In this document: in pieces, positions 8,756 to 18,181 of the stretch
Layout of the letters: each line of letters begins with the position of its first letter
Position numbering within the stretch: position 1 is the first letter of the stretch
Source of the DNA: Thermoplasmata archaeon
Lineage (GTDB): Archaea; Thermoplasmatota; Penumbrarchaeia; JAEHCK01; GCA-020356005
Assembly (NCBI GenBank): GCA_020356005.1
Contig: CP070629.1
Location: forward strand, 1,091,984-1,136,033
Direction of reading: 5' to 3'
Length of the DNA stretch: 44,050 bases
Made by a program: the position numbers and the translations under genes
The notes under the pieces: model-generated
Told to the model about the DNA's origin: nothing
Seen by the model: only the letters and a program-made list of their open reading frames with translations
The model's database searches: none

Positions 8756-11700
8756 CTATTTTCGTTTTCTCGCTCTAACATTCAGGATTACAATTGCAAT
8801 TATCGCAACAAAAACAAAAACCGCTTCGAATCCCGGCGATTCCAGACGGTCAGCGGCCGTCTCCTCTTCCGCCTGCTCTTCTTCGCCCGGTATCACTTTC
8901 AATGATACTGATGAAGCAAGCTGCCGGCTGTCCGCAAGCGATGCAGTGACCGTCAAAAGCTGGTCGGACCCTTTGGTGCTTTTACCTGCAGTGAACTCGA
9001 TTGTAAAGATACCATCGCCGGCGGCTGCATCGCCGCCCATACCGTCATCGGTCAGAACCGCTATGCTTTTACCGCCCAGCGCGCTCAGATCCACCCAGAT
9101 TATATCGAGCTGCTCGCCGGTAAGCCGTACAACTTTTGCACCATCGGATCCGCTGTTATCGTGCCATTCTACAACCGCGGTGAGCTTTGCAGAAGAAAGC
9201 CCGTCGGCGGTTAGCTCTGAAGGCGTTACTGTCGTACCCAACCGCACATCTTCCATTAATTCCACAGGCACCAATATCACTGTAATGTACCTATCGGTAC
9301 GATCGTAATTACCTGCACTGTCGCGAACCGTTATCTCGATCTTATAATCGCCAATTTCATCCGGCGGCAGCCATGTAACTGTGCTGCCGGTACCTGTAAT
9401 CGAGCCCGCATCGGCACTGTAGACATATCCTGTGATATCGTCATTCGGGTCCGATGCGTCAACATTTATCTCCGCGCTTCTGCCAACATAAGCGGGCTCG
9501 GGGGAGACCTGAACAGACTGTATAGTAGGCGGCTCGTTCACAGGTTGATTCCGAACCGTAACGGTCACCACTGCCTGTGTATCGGAAACGATATCACTGT
9601 CGTCTTTTACTATCAAGCTCGCCTCGAACTCGCCGGCGAATTTGTAGGTATGCTCTACCAGTGGCGAATCTGTCCAATCCGAATTCTCGGTATCGCCGAA
9701 ATCGAAATAATAACCGATAATCTCGCCGTCGTCAACCGAGCCGCTGCCGTCGAATGTAACTACAGCATTCGGAAGTTCAACGGAAAGAGGCGTTGCGCTA
9801 AGCTGTGGTATTGGCGCACTGTCAGGTTTAACAACCGTAACCACAGCTGCGCGTACGTTATTATTGGTATTTTGTTCCACAGGTATAACGGAATCCACCA
9901 TTGCCCAGAGCTCGTTTGCGCCGAGCTTACCGGTGGTGTCCCAGCTCACGGATACATCGGCTTCACTGCCGGGATCTATGGGTAATTCAATCAGCTGATC
10001 GGAGCCGATCTGGTACGGTGTCAGATCCACGGTATTCACATCAACGGGCACCGCGCCTTCGAAGAACCGCACTCTGCACGAATCCACGCCTTCAGTGCCC
10101 CAGTTGGAGACCGTTGCGTGCAGTGTGATCCGGCTGCCCTCCGCAGGCTCGGGTGTTTCGGGCCACAGAGCGGTTACCACCATGTCAGTTACCGTGTCCG
10201 GCTCGATTACCGTTAGTACATCGTTTTGTGATACGCCTGTAACCACCTGCTCCCTGCCCGAGGGCCACCGCACAGTTACATCCACATCACCGGTTGTAGA
10301 CCCGAACCCGAACTCCGCACCTAATGAATGCTGATAGGAATGGCCGGCGGTGCCGCCCTCTATTTCGCGCAGCTGCGTGCGGCCCGAAGTGTCGGTTACA
10401 TAAACGCGCGCGCCTATAGCTGCGCGGTTGCTGGCACGGCCCTCCAGCTCTACTCTCAACCAGTTCCGATCGCCGTGCCCGGACACCTCTGCGCCGTTGC
10501 TTTTGAACAGGCGCACCTCGTAGCCGCCCTCGTACGGGTATTTGCCCTCGGTGATAAGATCCAGGAACCCGTCGTTATTGTAATCGCACCAGCACCCGCC
10601 GTCGCTGTCCCACACACGCACGCCTGTCTCTTCGCTTATATCGGTAAAGGTCCCGTCGCCATTGTTGCGGAAGAAATACGAGTAGGCGTAATCGATATAG
10701 CTCTTGATCTGAGGTATCCAAAGGTCCAAATCGCCGTCGTTGTCATAATCGCCCCAGGCAACGCCAAAAAAGAGCTCTTCGTTTTCGCCGGCTGAATTCG
10801 TGGGTATGCCCGTCTGGTCGCGGACGTTCGTGAATGTATAACCGCTGACGGCACCGTCATTTCTCAGCAGTTCGCTGTCTGCACATATACCCGCGCGTAA
10901 CGGGTCCTTATGCGCGAGGTTGGTCTGCCAGAGGTCTAAATCGCCATCGTTATCGTAATCGCCCCAGGACGAGCCGGCGGTATGCCCGTAATAGTCCTGG
11001 CCCGCACGGCGGCTGAGCTCGCCAGTGGTACCTGTTTCAAAGGCACGATTAACGAATGTACCGTCGGCGTTGTTGTGCCATAAAAAGTTCGGTGTGAGAA
11101 GGTAGTTGGACACATAGATATCGATCCAGCCGTCGTCGTTATAATCGCCCCAGTTCACGCCCATGCCCGCGTAAGGCTCGGTATAATCGTCAATGCCGGC
11201 GGAAATCGTTACATCTGAGAATGTGCCGTCGCCGTTATTGTGCCAGAGCTTGTCAGCGTATCTTATATCCGCGGCGTCCCGCCAGTTGACTACATAGAGG
11301 TCGATATAGCCGTCGCGGTCGTAATCGCCCCAGCCGGCAGCAAGCGAGGGGTACCCATCGTCCGGCGTTCCCGCCTCCGCCGTGGCGTTGGTAAACGTCC
11401 AGTCAGGCGGGCCGTTATTGCGCCAGAGCGTGTCCATGTAATTGTAGGGGTGACCCGCCGCGTAGAAGTCCAGGTAGCCGTCGTTGTTATAATCGCCCCA
11501 GACGGCATAACCACTGGAGTCCAGCCCTGCAAGTTCCGTAACTTCGGTGAAATCCCAGTCGGGCGGGCCGTTGTTGCGGAACAGCCGCGAGCCCTTTACC
11601 AGAAGGTCCTGGTAACCGTCATTGTTGTAATCGCCCCATGCGTACGAGTCGCCGCGCACGCCCGATAGGCCCACCGAATCGGTTACATTAGTAAAAGTGA

Positions 11701-11830
11701 TCACTGACTGCATACGGCTCGCAGTATAGCCGCTACCATCACCACCATAAGCGGTATCGGTTAAAACAACATTAAAAGGAACAATTAATAATAATGAAAT
11801 AAAAACAACTACGCCAACAAAACGGACCAT
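8756..11830 (-). CDS. large cell-surface protein: FG-GAP repeats, UnbV/ASPIC, CARDB, PKD, PGF-CTERM-like tail
   Basis: A 1024-residue exported protein. Residues 1-28 form a signal peptide. Seven FG-GAP/VCBS-type repeats with the WGDYNNDGYxDLxV calcium-loop pattern start near 65, 111, 167, 227, 289, 359 and 414, suggesting a beta-propeller. An ASPIC/UnbV domain (about 455-543), a CARDB-like domain (about 550-667), a PKD domain (about 675-758, with FDGSGSVDDG and YYFDFGD) and two more Ig-like domains follow. The C-terminus reads PGFEAVF from residue 999, then a hydrophobic helix and RARKRK. This is the pattern of PGF-CTERM sorting signals processed by archaeosortase. Likely roles are adhesion or glycan and ligand binding at the surface. 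The repeat DNA is strongly conserved between units. It is convergent with the LEA14-like gene, and the element at 11884-12057 lies just upstream. Confidence 0.9.
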   Translation of the reverse strand: MVRFVGVVVFISLLLIVPFNVVLTDTAYGGDGSGYTASRMQSVITFTNVTDSVGLSGVRGDSYAWGDYNNDGYQDLLVKGSRLFRNNGPPDWDFTEVTELAGLDSSGYAVWGDYNNDGYLDFYAAGHPYNYMDTLWRNNGPPDWTFTNATAEAGTPDDGYPSLAAGWGDYDRDGYIDLYVVNWRDAADIRYADKLWHNNGDGTFSDVTISAGIDDYTEPYAGMGVNWGDYNDDGWIDIYVSNYLLTPNFLWHNNADGTFVNRAFETGTTGELSRRAGQDYYGHTAGSSWGDYDNDGDLDLWQTNLAHKDPLRAGICADSELLRNDGAVSGYTFTNVRDQTGIPTNSAGENEELFFGVAWGDYDNDGDLDLWIPQIKSYIDYAYSYFFRNNGDGTFTDISEETGVRVWDSDGGCWCDYNNDGFLDLITEGKYPYEGGYEVRLFKSNGAEVSGHGDRNWLRVELEGRASNRAAIGARVYVTDTSGRTQLREIEGGTAGHSYQHSLGAEFGFGSTTGDVDVTVRWPSGREQVVTGVSQNDVLTVIEPDTVTDMVVTALWPETPEPAEGSRITLHATVSNWGTEGVDSCRVRFFEGAVPVDVNTVDLTPYQIGSDQLIELPIDPGSEADVSVSWDTTGKLGANELWAMVDSVIPVEQNTNNNVRAAVVTVVKPDSAPIPQLSATPLSVELPNAVVTFDGSGSVDDGEIIGYYFDFGDTENSDWTDSPLVEHTYKFAGEFEASLIVKDDSDIVSDTQAVVTVTVRNQPVNEPPTIQSVQVSPEPAYVGRSAEINVDASDPNDDITGYVYSADAGSITGTGSTVTWLPPDEIGDYKIEITVRDSAGNYDRTDRYITVILVPVELMEDVRLGTTVTPSELTADGLSSAKLTAVVEWHDNSGSDGAKVVRLTGEQLDIIWVDLSALGGKSIAVLTDDGMGGDAAAGDGIFTIEFTAGKSTKGSDQLLTVTASLADSRQLASSVSLKVIPGEEEQAEEETAADRLESPGFEAVFVFVAIIAIVILNVRARKRK

Positions 11831-11883
11831 TCAATAAGCCTCCAGGATAGCATTTTTACTATACCCAAATTACAATATATACT

Positions 11884-12057
11884 TTTTCAATAATCGTATA
11901 TATAGGGTCAAATGTAGGGGAAGAATCCCCTACAACCCCTCTTTCTTTATCTCTATGGGTGATGCCTTCGGCATCACCCAAAATGATAAGAAAATAGAGG
12001 GGTTTAAGGGGAGATTCTTCTCCCCTTACTTCGAATTCCAATATAGCTGATTGAAAA
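11884..12057. mobile_element. MITE-like nested inverted-repeat element, copy 1
   Basis: A 174-bp stretch that folds on itself almost end to end. TTTTCAAT at 11884-11891 pairs with ATTGAAAA at 12050-12057. The main arms begin with GTAGGGGAAGAATCCCCTAC on the left and TTCTTCTCCCCTTAC on the right, and each arm contains its own small palindrome. The centre is a perfect 10-bp stem GGGTGATGCC/GGCATCACCC with a TTC loop (11957-11979). A second copy in the opposite orientation lies at 35119-35299. It encodes nothing, and no target duplication is clear. It lies between the divergent surface-protein gene and the SdhE-like gene. Confidence 0.65.
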
Positions 12058-12098
12058 TTAAAAAATTACAAATAATTTGTTTATATATTCGATGTTTA

Positions 12099-12392
12099 AT
12101 GGTTACGAGTAATGAGCTTGAATATTTGAGGAGGCGAGCGGCTTGGCTTGGTCGGCGGTCGCTGCTTGAGCTTGAGGTGGTGTTGAACGATGCTCTGGAG
12201 AACGAGCTGCCGGAGCGAGTAGCGCAGGGAGATATTGATTGGCTGCGCGACCTGAACAAGATCCTGGAGCTTGACGATTACGATCTGCTGGACGCTCTCA
12301 CAGGCAAAGCAAAGCTCGGTAATGATTTTAATCCAAATGTTTTGGCTGTGTTACAATCATATATGCCGGGAAAGCGAAGAGAAAACGATTGA
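12099..12392 (+). CDS. SdhE/Sdh5-like protein (flavinylation-factor fold)
   Basis: A 97-residue, all-helical protein. Its pattern matches the SdhE family, small factors that help attach FAD covalently to succinate dehydrogenase or fumarate reductase. The N-terminal helix carries RRSLLELE (residues 19-26), where the family has RRGxxELD. The middle has LDDYDLLDALTGKA, matching the family's L-x-DPDLxxWL segment, and the end (VLAVLQSY) matches the last helix. The glycine of the RGxxE motif is Ser21 here, so flavinylation activity is doubtful. I start at ATG 12099, because the 16 codons upstream are AT-rich, hydrophobic and unlike the family. No succinate dehydrogenase genes are in the window. It may instead be a diverged relative with another partner. 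Confidence 0.62.
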   Translation: MVTSNELEYLRRRAAWLGRRSLLELEVVLNDALENELPERVAQGDIDWLRDLNKILELDDYDLLDALTGKAKLGNDFNPNVLAVLQSYMPGKRREND

Positions 12393-12640
12393 AATCAAAA
12401 CGCTTTCAGGAGAGGCAAGAGGCAAAAGACAAGAGGCAAAACAAGCAGCAAGTTGCATGGTGCAAGTATGATTATTAAAGGCGAGAGACGAGACTAGCCT
12501 CGAAACCGCCTAACCAAACGAGCCTCCATACCGTTTAACGAGACGAGCTTCGCAACCGTTAGACTGTACGCATCTCGCTACCGCCAAACGTGATTCGCAC
12601 TTCTTGTATCAATCAATAATCATTCTAAAATCAGATGATT
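12393..12640. repeat. intergenic word-like repeats (GAGGCAAAAGAC and ACGAGACGAG families)
   Basis: Between two convergent genes lie GAGGCAAGAGGCAAAAGAC-type words (about 12412-12442). They are followed by GAGACGAG, CTTCGCAACCG and CTCGCTACCG words (about 12482-12590). The end CTTCTTGTATCAATCA near 12599-12614 is shared with the first spacer near 530-546. No gene is seen. Confidence 0.55.
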
Positions 12641-13321
12641 TTATCCTCCAACCTCAACCTCTGCTGGAGTTTTTGTCCTATCGCTTTCGGTGGGTCGCGG
12701 CGGGGGTCTTATGATGAAGAGCATACTCAGGTCGAACACAAACGCCAGCCAGAACAGTCCCCAGCCGTACCGGGGCCCCCATTCGTATTTCGTCTCTAAG
12801 ATACCGTCGAGTTCAGAAAATGAATCTTCGCCCCAGAATGATGTATAGACGGCGTCCTCTGAGGGGTAATGGAAATAATTGGTATCGTTGGTAATTGCAA
12901 TGGGCAGCCCGACCGTAACAAAGATGGGTATGATCAAGGTAACAACGGTAGCCAGGGCGGTTATGGTGATTACCCACTGCTGGGTGGTTTTGAACTGCCT
13001 GAACCGCAGATATATCCAGAGCACTGCAAAGTTGAGCACCAGGCCCAGCAGGACGATATAGAACGAGCGCAGCCATAGCTCGGCCACCCTTGGGAAGTCG
13101 AACTCGTCGGGATCGTATGATGAACTCCAGTCTGAGCTGGGCTCCAGATCGCTTTCGTACTCGGTACTCACTTTAGTTAAGAACCATTCGGAGCGGTACC
13201 GTTCAACAAACTGATCTTCTTTCCTCTCCTCTACACTGTACCACCACGGACTGAAAATTGAAACTATGAAGACAATGATAGTTCCGATCCAAAGAGCTAG
13301 AAATAACCTATGTTTATCCAT
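12641..13321 (-). CDS. four-TM membrane protein of unknown function
   Basis: 226 residues that I do not recognise. A first helix (about 5-25) is followed by an extracytoplasmic, acidic and Ser/Tyr-rich loop of about 60 residues. Three more helices lie at about 86-108, 116-143 and 180-203. The C-terminus is short and Pro/Arg-rich. The SPWWYSVEE stretch after helix 1 and the wide loop recall small archaeal proteins of unknown role found near surface proteins. The ATG at 13321 opens directly into a short charged segment and the first helix. It lies alone between two repeat-rich spacers, so the context gives no pathway. Confidence 0.7.
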   Translation of the reverse strand: MDKHRLFLALWIGTIIVFIVSIFSPWWYSVEERKEDQFVERYRSEWFLTKVSTEYESDLEPSSDWSSSYDPDEFDFPRVAELWLRSFYIVLLGLVLNFAVLWIYLRFRQFKTTQQWVITITALATVVTLIIPIFVTVGLPIAITNDTNYFHYPSEDAVYTSFWGEDSFSELDGILETKYEWGPRYGWGLFWLAFVFDLSMLFIIRPPPRPTESDRTKTPAEVEVGG

Positions 13322-13360
13322 TCCAAATCGCCATTAACTGTTCTTATTATGATTCTTAAT

Positions 13361-13559
13361 ACTACAAAATCCAAATACTACAAAATTCAAAGTAAATCCC
13401 AACTACAAACTTCAAAAGCAAATCCAAACCTCAAATTTCAAAATAAATCCCAAATCCAAAAATATTGTTTACAATTTTTGGATTTTGGATTTCATTTGGT
13501 AGTTATTTGAAGTTTGGGCTTACTTTGTAGTATTAGTAATATTTGTAGTATTTGAATTT
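13361..13559. repeat. large imperfect hairpin of CAAAATCC-type words
   Basis: The left half is a run of ACTACAAAATCCAAATACT-like words. The right half is a run of their complements (TTTGTAGTATTAGTAATATT, TTTTGGATTTTGGATTTC). The whole spacer could fold as one long AT-rich imperfect stem around 13455-13480. The left edge matches 19273-19320 closely. No gene is seen. Confidence 0.65.
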
Positions 13560-13583
13560 AATAAGCGTTATATCAACAACGGT

Positions 13584-15197
13584 CTACATTCTGAATAATC
13601 CAAAGGGCGTGTCAGGTATGGGTGCGTTCAGGGCTGCGGAGACGCCCAATGCCAGTACCATGCGTGTATCCACGGGGTCGATTATACCGTCATCCCAGAT
13701 GCGGGCGGTGCTGTAATACGGGTTTCCCTCTACCTCGTATTTTTCCAGTATAGGCTTCGTTATCTTCTTCTCTTCTTCAGGCGAGAGTATAACGCCCTTG
13801 CGCCACAGCTGGTCTCTTTTTACCGTTAGTAACACGCTCGCGGCCTGCTCGCCGCCCATGACCGATATCCGCGCGTTGGGCCACATCCACAGCTGACGCG
13901 GGTTGTACGCGCGCCCGCACATACCGTAATTACCAGCACCGAATGAACCGCCGATAATGACAGTGAACTTCGGCGATGTGGAAACCGATACCGCGGTAAC
14001 CATTTTGGCACCGTTTTTGGCGATCCCGCCCGCCTCGTATTCCTTGCCCACCATGAACCCCGTGATGTTCTGGAGGAACACGATGGGAATTTTACGCTGC
14101 GAGCAGATCTCTATGAAATGCGCGCCTTTCAACGCGCTCTCGGATAACAGCACACCGTTATTGGCGAGAATCCCCACGGGGTAGCCCATGATCCTCGCAA
14201 AGCCCGTCACCAGGGTCACTCCGTACAGTTCCTTGAACTCGTGAAATTTACTGCCGTCAACGATGCGCGCGATGACCTCACGGACATCGTAGGGTACGCG
14301 CGGGTCCTTGGGTATTATACCGTAAAGCTCCTCGGGGTCGTACAGGGGCTCTTCCGGCGGCTTGACATCAATGTGCGTTTTGGGCGGCCTGTTCAAGTTT
14401 TCCGTTATATTTCGCGCAATCTGTATCGCGTCCTCATCGCTTTCCACATAATGATCGCTTACGCCTGAGGTTCGACAGTGCACATCCGCCCCGCCGAGCT
14501 CTTCAGGCGTAACATCCGCACCGGTGGCGGCTTTCACCAGCGGCGGCCCGCCCAGGAAAATTGTTCCCGTACCTTTAACGATTATGGTCTCATCGGACAT
14601 TGCAGGTACATACGCGCCGCCGGCTGTGCATGAGCCCATAACAACAGCAATCTGAGGGATTTTCATGGATGACATCCGCGCCTGGTTGTAGAATATCCTG
14701 CCGAAATGCTCCCGGTCCGGGAACACTTCGTCCTGCAGCGGCAGAAATGCACCGCCGGAGTCCACCAGGTATATGCACGGCAGGTGGTTATCTATGGCGA
14801 TCTTCTGTGCCCGTATATGCTTTTTAACCGTCATTGGATGGTAAGTACCGCCCTTGACTGTGGCATCGTTTGCTATGACCATCACCTCCCGGCCGTGTAC
14901 CGTACCGATACCTGTTATTATGCCTGCGGAGGGTGCTTCGTTATCGTACATATCGTAAGCGCCCAGCGGGTTCAGCTCGAGAAACGGTGTTTCTTCATCT
15001 ATCAGCGCCTCTATACGCTCACGCGGCATCATCTTATTGCGCTCGCGATGTTTTTTTACTGCATCTTCACTGCCGCCCGCCTTCACCTCTTCCAGCTTGC
15101 TTAGCAGATCTGCCATCATAGCTTTATAATGCTCCATATTCTCTTTATATTCGCTGGTCGACGCATCGATCTTACTTTCGATCGGGTCCATCTTCAT
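13584..15197 (-). CDS. mccB: acyl-CoA carboxylase carboxyltransferase, methylcrotonyl-CoA type
   Basis: 537 residues with both halves of the crotonase-like carboxyltransferase fold. It transfers CO2 from carboxybiotin to an acyl-CoA. The segments [35 protein letters not shown] and [14 protein letters not shown] in the N-half are closer to 3-methylcrotonyl-CoA carboxylase than to propionyl-CoA carboxylase. So are [35 protein letters not shown] and [17 protein letters not shown] in the C-half. The ATG at 15197 overlaps the biotin-carrier stop codon (ATGA), with GGAGG upstream, showing translational coupling. It is the last gene of the liuC-accC-bccP-mccB operon. With the methylglutaconyl-CoA hydratase in the same operon, leucine or isoprenoid-acid breakdown is the best reading. 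Substrate is inferred, not shown. Confidence 0.9.
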   Translation of the reverse strand: MKMDPIESKIDASTSEYKENMEHYKAMMADLLSKLEEVKAGGSEDAVKKHRERNKMMPRERIEALIDEETPFLELNPLGAYDMYDNEAPSAGIITGIGTVHGREVMVIANDATVKGGTYHPMTVKKHIRAQKIAIDNHLPCIYLVDSGGAFLPLQDEVFPDREHFGRIFYNQARMSSMKIPQIAVVMGSCTAGGAYVPAMSDETIIVKGTGTIFLGGPPLVKAATGADVTPEELGGADVHCRTSGVSDHYVESDEDAIQIARNITENLNRPPKTHIDVKPPEEPLYDPEELYGIIPKDPRVPYDVREVIARIVDGSKFHEFKELYGVTLVTGFARIMGYPVGILANNGVLLSESALKGAHFIEICSQRKIPIVFLQNITGFMVGKEYEAGGIAKNGAKMVTAVSVSTSPKFTVIIGGSFGAGNYGMCGRAYNPRQLWMWPNARISVMGGEQAASVLLTVKRDQLWRKGVILSPEEEKKITKPILEKYEVEGNPYYSTARIWDDGIIDPVDTRMVLALGVSAALNAPIPDTPFGLFRM

Positions 15198-15739
15198 TCA
15201 GCCTCCTGTTTCAAGTTCGGCTTGGAGGGCTCCATTTCCATCAGAATCGAGCCGAGCTCCACCTGTTCGCCCTCTTTTACATGTATCTTTTTTACTGCCC
15301 CGGCAAAGGGCGACTTAATCCGGTGCTCCATTTTCATCGCTTCTATTATAACCAGGTCCTGCTCCTGCGACACCGTCGCACTCTCCTCCACCCATACGCG
15401 TATGATTTTACCGTTAATGGGCGACTGGATCTTACCGGAAGCGGCAGAATCGGCACCGGCTTTCGACTTTCCACCCTCTGCCGTTTTCTGTTCTCTTGGT
15501 GTAAGCCGCTTCAGCTGGTAAACCCTGCCGTCCATAAATATATGCCGGAGCGCTTCGGAGGCCGCCACCCGGCATTTATACGGGCGGCGGTTCAATTGAA
15601 ATTTTAATAATCCTTCACCTCGTTCCAATACATCCATCAGGGAATACGTGCGCCCGTCGAGCTTGATAATAAAATCATCTTTATCCTTGATTATTTCGAT
15701 TTTATACGTCTCGTCGTTATGCTCGTACATGAATTCCAT
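15194..15739 (-). CDS. biotin carboxyl carrier protein
   Basis: 181 residues. The C-terminal biotinyl domain (about 103-172) has the biotin-accepting Lys136 in EAMKMEH and the usual flanking glycines (SPINGKI before, [10 protein letters not shown] after). The N-terminal 80 residues are beta-rich and resemble the linker domain that precedes the carrier in acyl-CoA carboxylase alpha chains. A charged, Ala/Lys-rich linker joins the two. So the bacterial-type MccA chain is split here into separate biotin carboxylase and carrier genes. The ATG directly follows the biotin carboxylase stop (TAAATG), with GGGAG upstream. The gene overlaps the next one by four bases. Confidence 0.93.
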   Translation of the reverse strand: MEFMYEHNDETYKIEIIKDKDDFIIKLDGRTYSLMDVLERGEGLLKFQLNRRPYKCRVAASEALRHIFMDGRVYQLKRLTPREQKTAEGGKSKAGADSAASGKIQSPINGKIIRVWVEESATVSQEQDLVIIEAMKMEHRIKSPFAGAVKKIHVKEGEQVELGSILMEMEPSKPNLKQEAE

Positions 15740-17308
15740 TTAGCTCCCACCCCCGCCGCTGCTGCTCGCACCCGTTCCACTGAAGCACGCGCTAATACGC
15801 CATTTGCCGCCCTTTTTCCACGGCGAATGCGGGTCGTCGTTCACAGCAGCCGAAACGCCCTCGCCGTTCTCCACCGCATGCGCTGCAGGACCTTTTTCTG
15901 CAATATAATCTGCAATAGCTGCCGCGGCTATAACTTCCGGGGGCAGTCGGCTGGGCTTCTCTCCCCAGTTCTTAAAATGATCGTCAATGAAATGCGTGGT
16001 GATATCGCCTGCCTGGAACGCGCGGTGCTCCAGGACAGCTTTTAGAAACTGAATATTCGTGGTCACGCCCAATGCCACGTAGTTACCCAGCGCCCAAATC
16101 ATTTTCTCAATGGCGTCGTTCCGGTTCTCGCCGAACACAATCAGCTTCGCCAGCATAGGATCGTAATATGGAGTGATCTCGATACCGGACTCGATACCCA
16201 CATCGTGCCTGATGTTGACGCCCGAGGGCAGCTCCACTTTCTTCAATATCCCGGTAGACGGCAGAAACCCTTTCTCGGGATCCTCCGCATAAATCCTGCA
16301 CTCGATGGCGTGCCCGCGCTGCATCAAATCCGCCTGGTTCAAGCTTAGATCTTCACCGGCGGCGATCCTCAACTGCCACTTGACAATATCGATACCGGTA
16401 ACATATTCTGTAATTGCGTGCTCCACCTGCAGCCGCGTGTTCATCTCCATGAAATAGTAATTGCCGGAGGCGTCCATCATGAACTCTACCGTACCGGCGT
16501 TCTTATAACCAATGGAGCTCGCAGCGCGAACCGCCGCTTCACCCATCTCGTCGCGCATTTCGGGCGTTAATGCAAGCGACGGGGTCTCCTCTATTACCTT
16601 CTGGTGCCTGCGCTGAATGGAGCATTCACGCTCGAAGAGGTGCACAACCTTACCGTGATTATCTGCCAGCACCTGTATCTCGATATGGCGCGGCTTGTCC
16701 AGATACTTCTCCAAAAATACCGTAGCATCGCCGAAGGCCGACCTGGCTTCACGGCTCGCACTTTCGATAGCGGTCTGGAGCTCATAGGTATTTTTGACGA
16801 TATGCATGCCCTTCCCGCCACCGCCGGCAGAGGCTTTTACAATCAGGGGAAACCCTATCCGTTTACCCTCGGAAACGAGTGTCTCAACCGATAGATCCTC
16901 GCCGTGGTAGCCTGGTATTACAGGCACCCTGGCGCTTTCCATCCTCTGCTTGGCCTCTACCTTATTGCCCATGAGCGCAATTACCTCCGAGCTCGGGCCG
17001 ATAAAAACGATTCCCTCATCTTCGCACTGCTTTGCAAACTCCGGGTTCTCAGATAGGAACCCGTACCCGGGATGCACCGCCTCCGCGCCTTTTTCCTTAC
17101 AGCCCTTCAGGATCTTTTCGATATTGAGGTAGCTCTCGGCCACTGTGGGCTCGCCCAGCGGGTACGCCTCGTCGGCCTGTACCACATGGGGGCTACCCTT
17201 ATCGGCATCGGAATAAACGGCAATAGTAGTAATACCCATCTCCTGACAGGTTTTGATTATCCGTAAGGCTATTTCGCCGCGGTTGGCTACCAGCACCCTG
17301 TTGAAAAT
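15740..17308 (-). CDS. accC: biotin carboxylase subunit, probable ATT start codon
   Basis: Carboxylates biotin on the carrier protein using ATP and bicarbonate. The biotin carboxylase N-domain (VLVANRGEIALRII), ATP-grasp loop (KASAGGGGKGMHIV) and catalytic EMNTRLQVEH are intact. About 450 residues make the enzyme. The rest is a 60-residue extension ending in a Gly/Ser-rich tail. The annotated-looking start is a problem. The frame extends to a TTG at 17342-17344, but that would make a ribosome-binding sequence GGAGGAGGT part of the protein as Gly-Gly-Gly. Six bases after that sequence lies ATT at 17308, which would give MFNRVLVANRGEIA, the exact family N-terminus. Only two bases separate it from the stop of the upstream hydratase. 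Confidence 0.9.
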   Translation of the reverse strand: MFNRVLVANRGEIALRIIKTCQEMGITTIAVYSDADKGSPHVVQADEAYPLGEPTVAESYLNIEKILKGCKEKGAEAVHPGYGFLSENPEFAKQCEDEGIVFIGPSSEVIALMGNKVEAKQRMESARVPVIPGYHGEDLSVETLVSEGKRIGFPLIVKASAGGGGKGMHIVKNTYELQTAIESASREARSAFGDATVFLEKYLDKPRHIEIQVLADNHGKVVHLFERECSIQRRHQKVIEETPSLALTPEMRDEMGEAAVRAASSIGYKNAGTVEFMMDASGNYYFMEMNTRLQVEHAITEYVTGIDIVKWQLRIAAGEDLSLNQADLMQRGHAIECRIYAEDPEKGFLPSTGILKKVELPSGVNIRHDVGIESGIEITPYYDPMLAKLIVFGENRNDAIEKMIWALGNYVALGVTTNIQFLKAVLEHRAFQAGDITTHFIDDHFKNWGEKPSRLPPEVIAAAAIADYIAEKGPAAHAVENGEGVSAAVNDDPHSPWKKGGKWRISACFSGTGASSSGGGGS

Positions 17309-17309
17309 A

Positions 17310-18110
17310 TTACGACCTCCTCCATTCAGGTTTGCGCTTTTCAAGAAATGCTTTCAAGCCTTCCTGTCCTTCCGGTGATGTCCTCAACTTGGCGATCTTG
17401 TCCACCGTGAATTCGCGGTAACTTTCCGAGTCCATGTCAAGCCACTTGGCAATAAGTTTCTTCACCTGGTGCATTGCTGCCGGGCCGTTTGCCAGTATGG
17501 TTTCTGCAACCGCCCCCACATCCTCATCCAGGCCGGCTTCGGGCACCAGGCCGTGTATCAATCCGATATTGAGAGCAGTATTTGCATCGAACCTCTCTCC
17601 CGTAATGAAAAGCTTACGGGCGTGCCCGGGCCCTATCCTTGCAATCACATAAGGCGATACCACCGCGGGGATAATGCCGAGCTTTACCTCGCTGAACGAG
17701 AATTTTGCATCTTCGGCGGCTATTGCCACATCGCAGACCGCTACAAGGCCCACACCTCCGCCGAATGCGGAGCCGTTTATCCTGCCGATAACAGGCTTGG
17801 GGCACTCATCAATGATTTTGAACATTTCCGCGAGATTCTGGGAATCCGATATATTCTGCTCATGGCTGTAATCGATCATTGCTTTCATCCAGTTGATGTC
17901 GGCACCGGCGCAAAACGATTTGCCGGAACCTGTTAAAATTATCAATCTTGTATCTTCATCCTCACCAAGTTTGATGAAACATTCCGAGAGCTCTGCAATT
18001 AATGTGTCGTTAAACGCATTATGGATCTCGGGCTTGTTGAGTGTAACAGTAGTGATTTTATTGTCTGTTTGGGTGAGAGACAGTGAAGTAAAGTTGTTTG
18101 ATTCTATCAA
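17310..18110 (-). CDS. liuC: enoyl-CoA hydratase family, methylglutaconyl-CoA hydratase-like
   Basis: 266 residues of the crotonase fold. The pattern FCAGADINWMKAM (oxyanion hole), then GSAFGGGVGLVAVCDVAIA, then FSFSEVKLGIIPAVVSPYV, then FITGERFDANTAL follows LiuC-type methylglutaconyl-CoA hydratases, which turn 3-methylglutaconyl-CoA into HMG-CoA. The glutamate in SEVKLG is the second catalytic residue of crotonases. The first one is replaced in GGGVGLV, as in other LiuC proteins. It starts at TTG 18110, with a strong GAGGAGG nine bases upstream, and leads the carboxylase operon. A TATA element lies at 18182-18196. Another crotonase activity cannot be excluded, but the operon partners support this one. 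Confidence 0.86.
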   Translation of the reverse strand: MIESNNFTSLSLTQTDNKITTVTLNKPEIHNAFNDTLIAELSECFIKLGEDEDTRLIILTGSGKSFCAGADINWMKAMIDYSHEQNISDSQNLAEMFKIIDECPKPVIGRINGSAFGGGVGLVAVCDVAIAAEDAKFSFSEVKLGIIPAVVSPYVIARIGPGHARKLFITGERFDANTALNIGLIHGLVPEAGLDEDVGAVAETILANGPAAMHQVKKLIAKWLDMDSESYREFTVDKIAKLRTSPEGQEGLKAFLEKRKPEWRRS

Positions 18111-18181
18111 TATAATAAGCCTCCTCGAATTGGTAATTTATATAATTAAATCTAAATTATGAACTGGTAGTAATTACAGCC

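Noticed and set aside
8742-11668. Several plus-strand frames opposite the FG-GAP protein
   Set aside because: They are shadows of repetitive GC-rich coding sequence. The minus-strand frame has domains, a signal peptide and a sorting tail.
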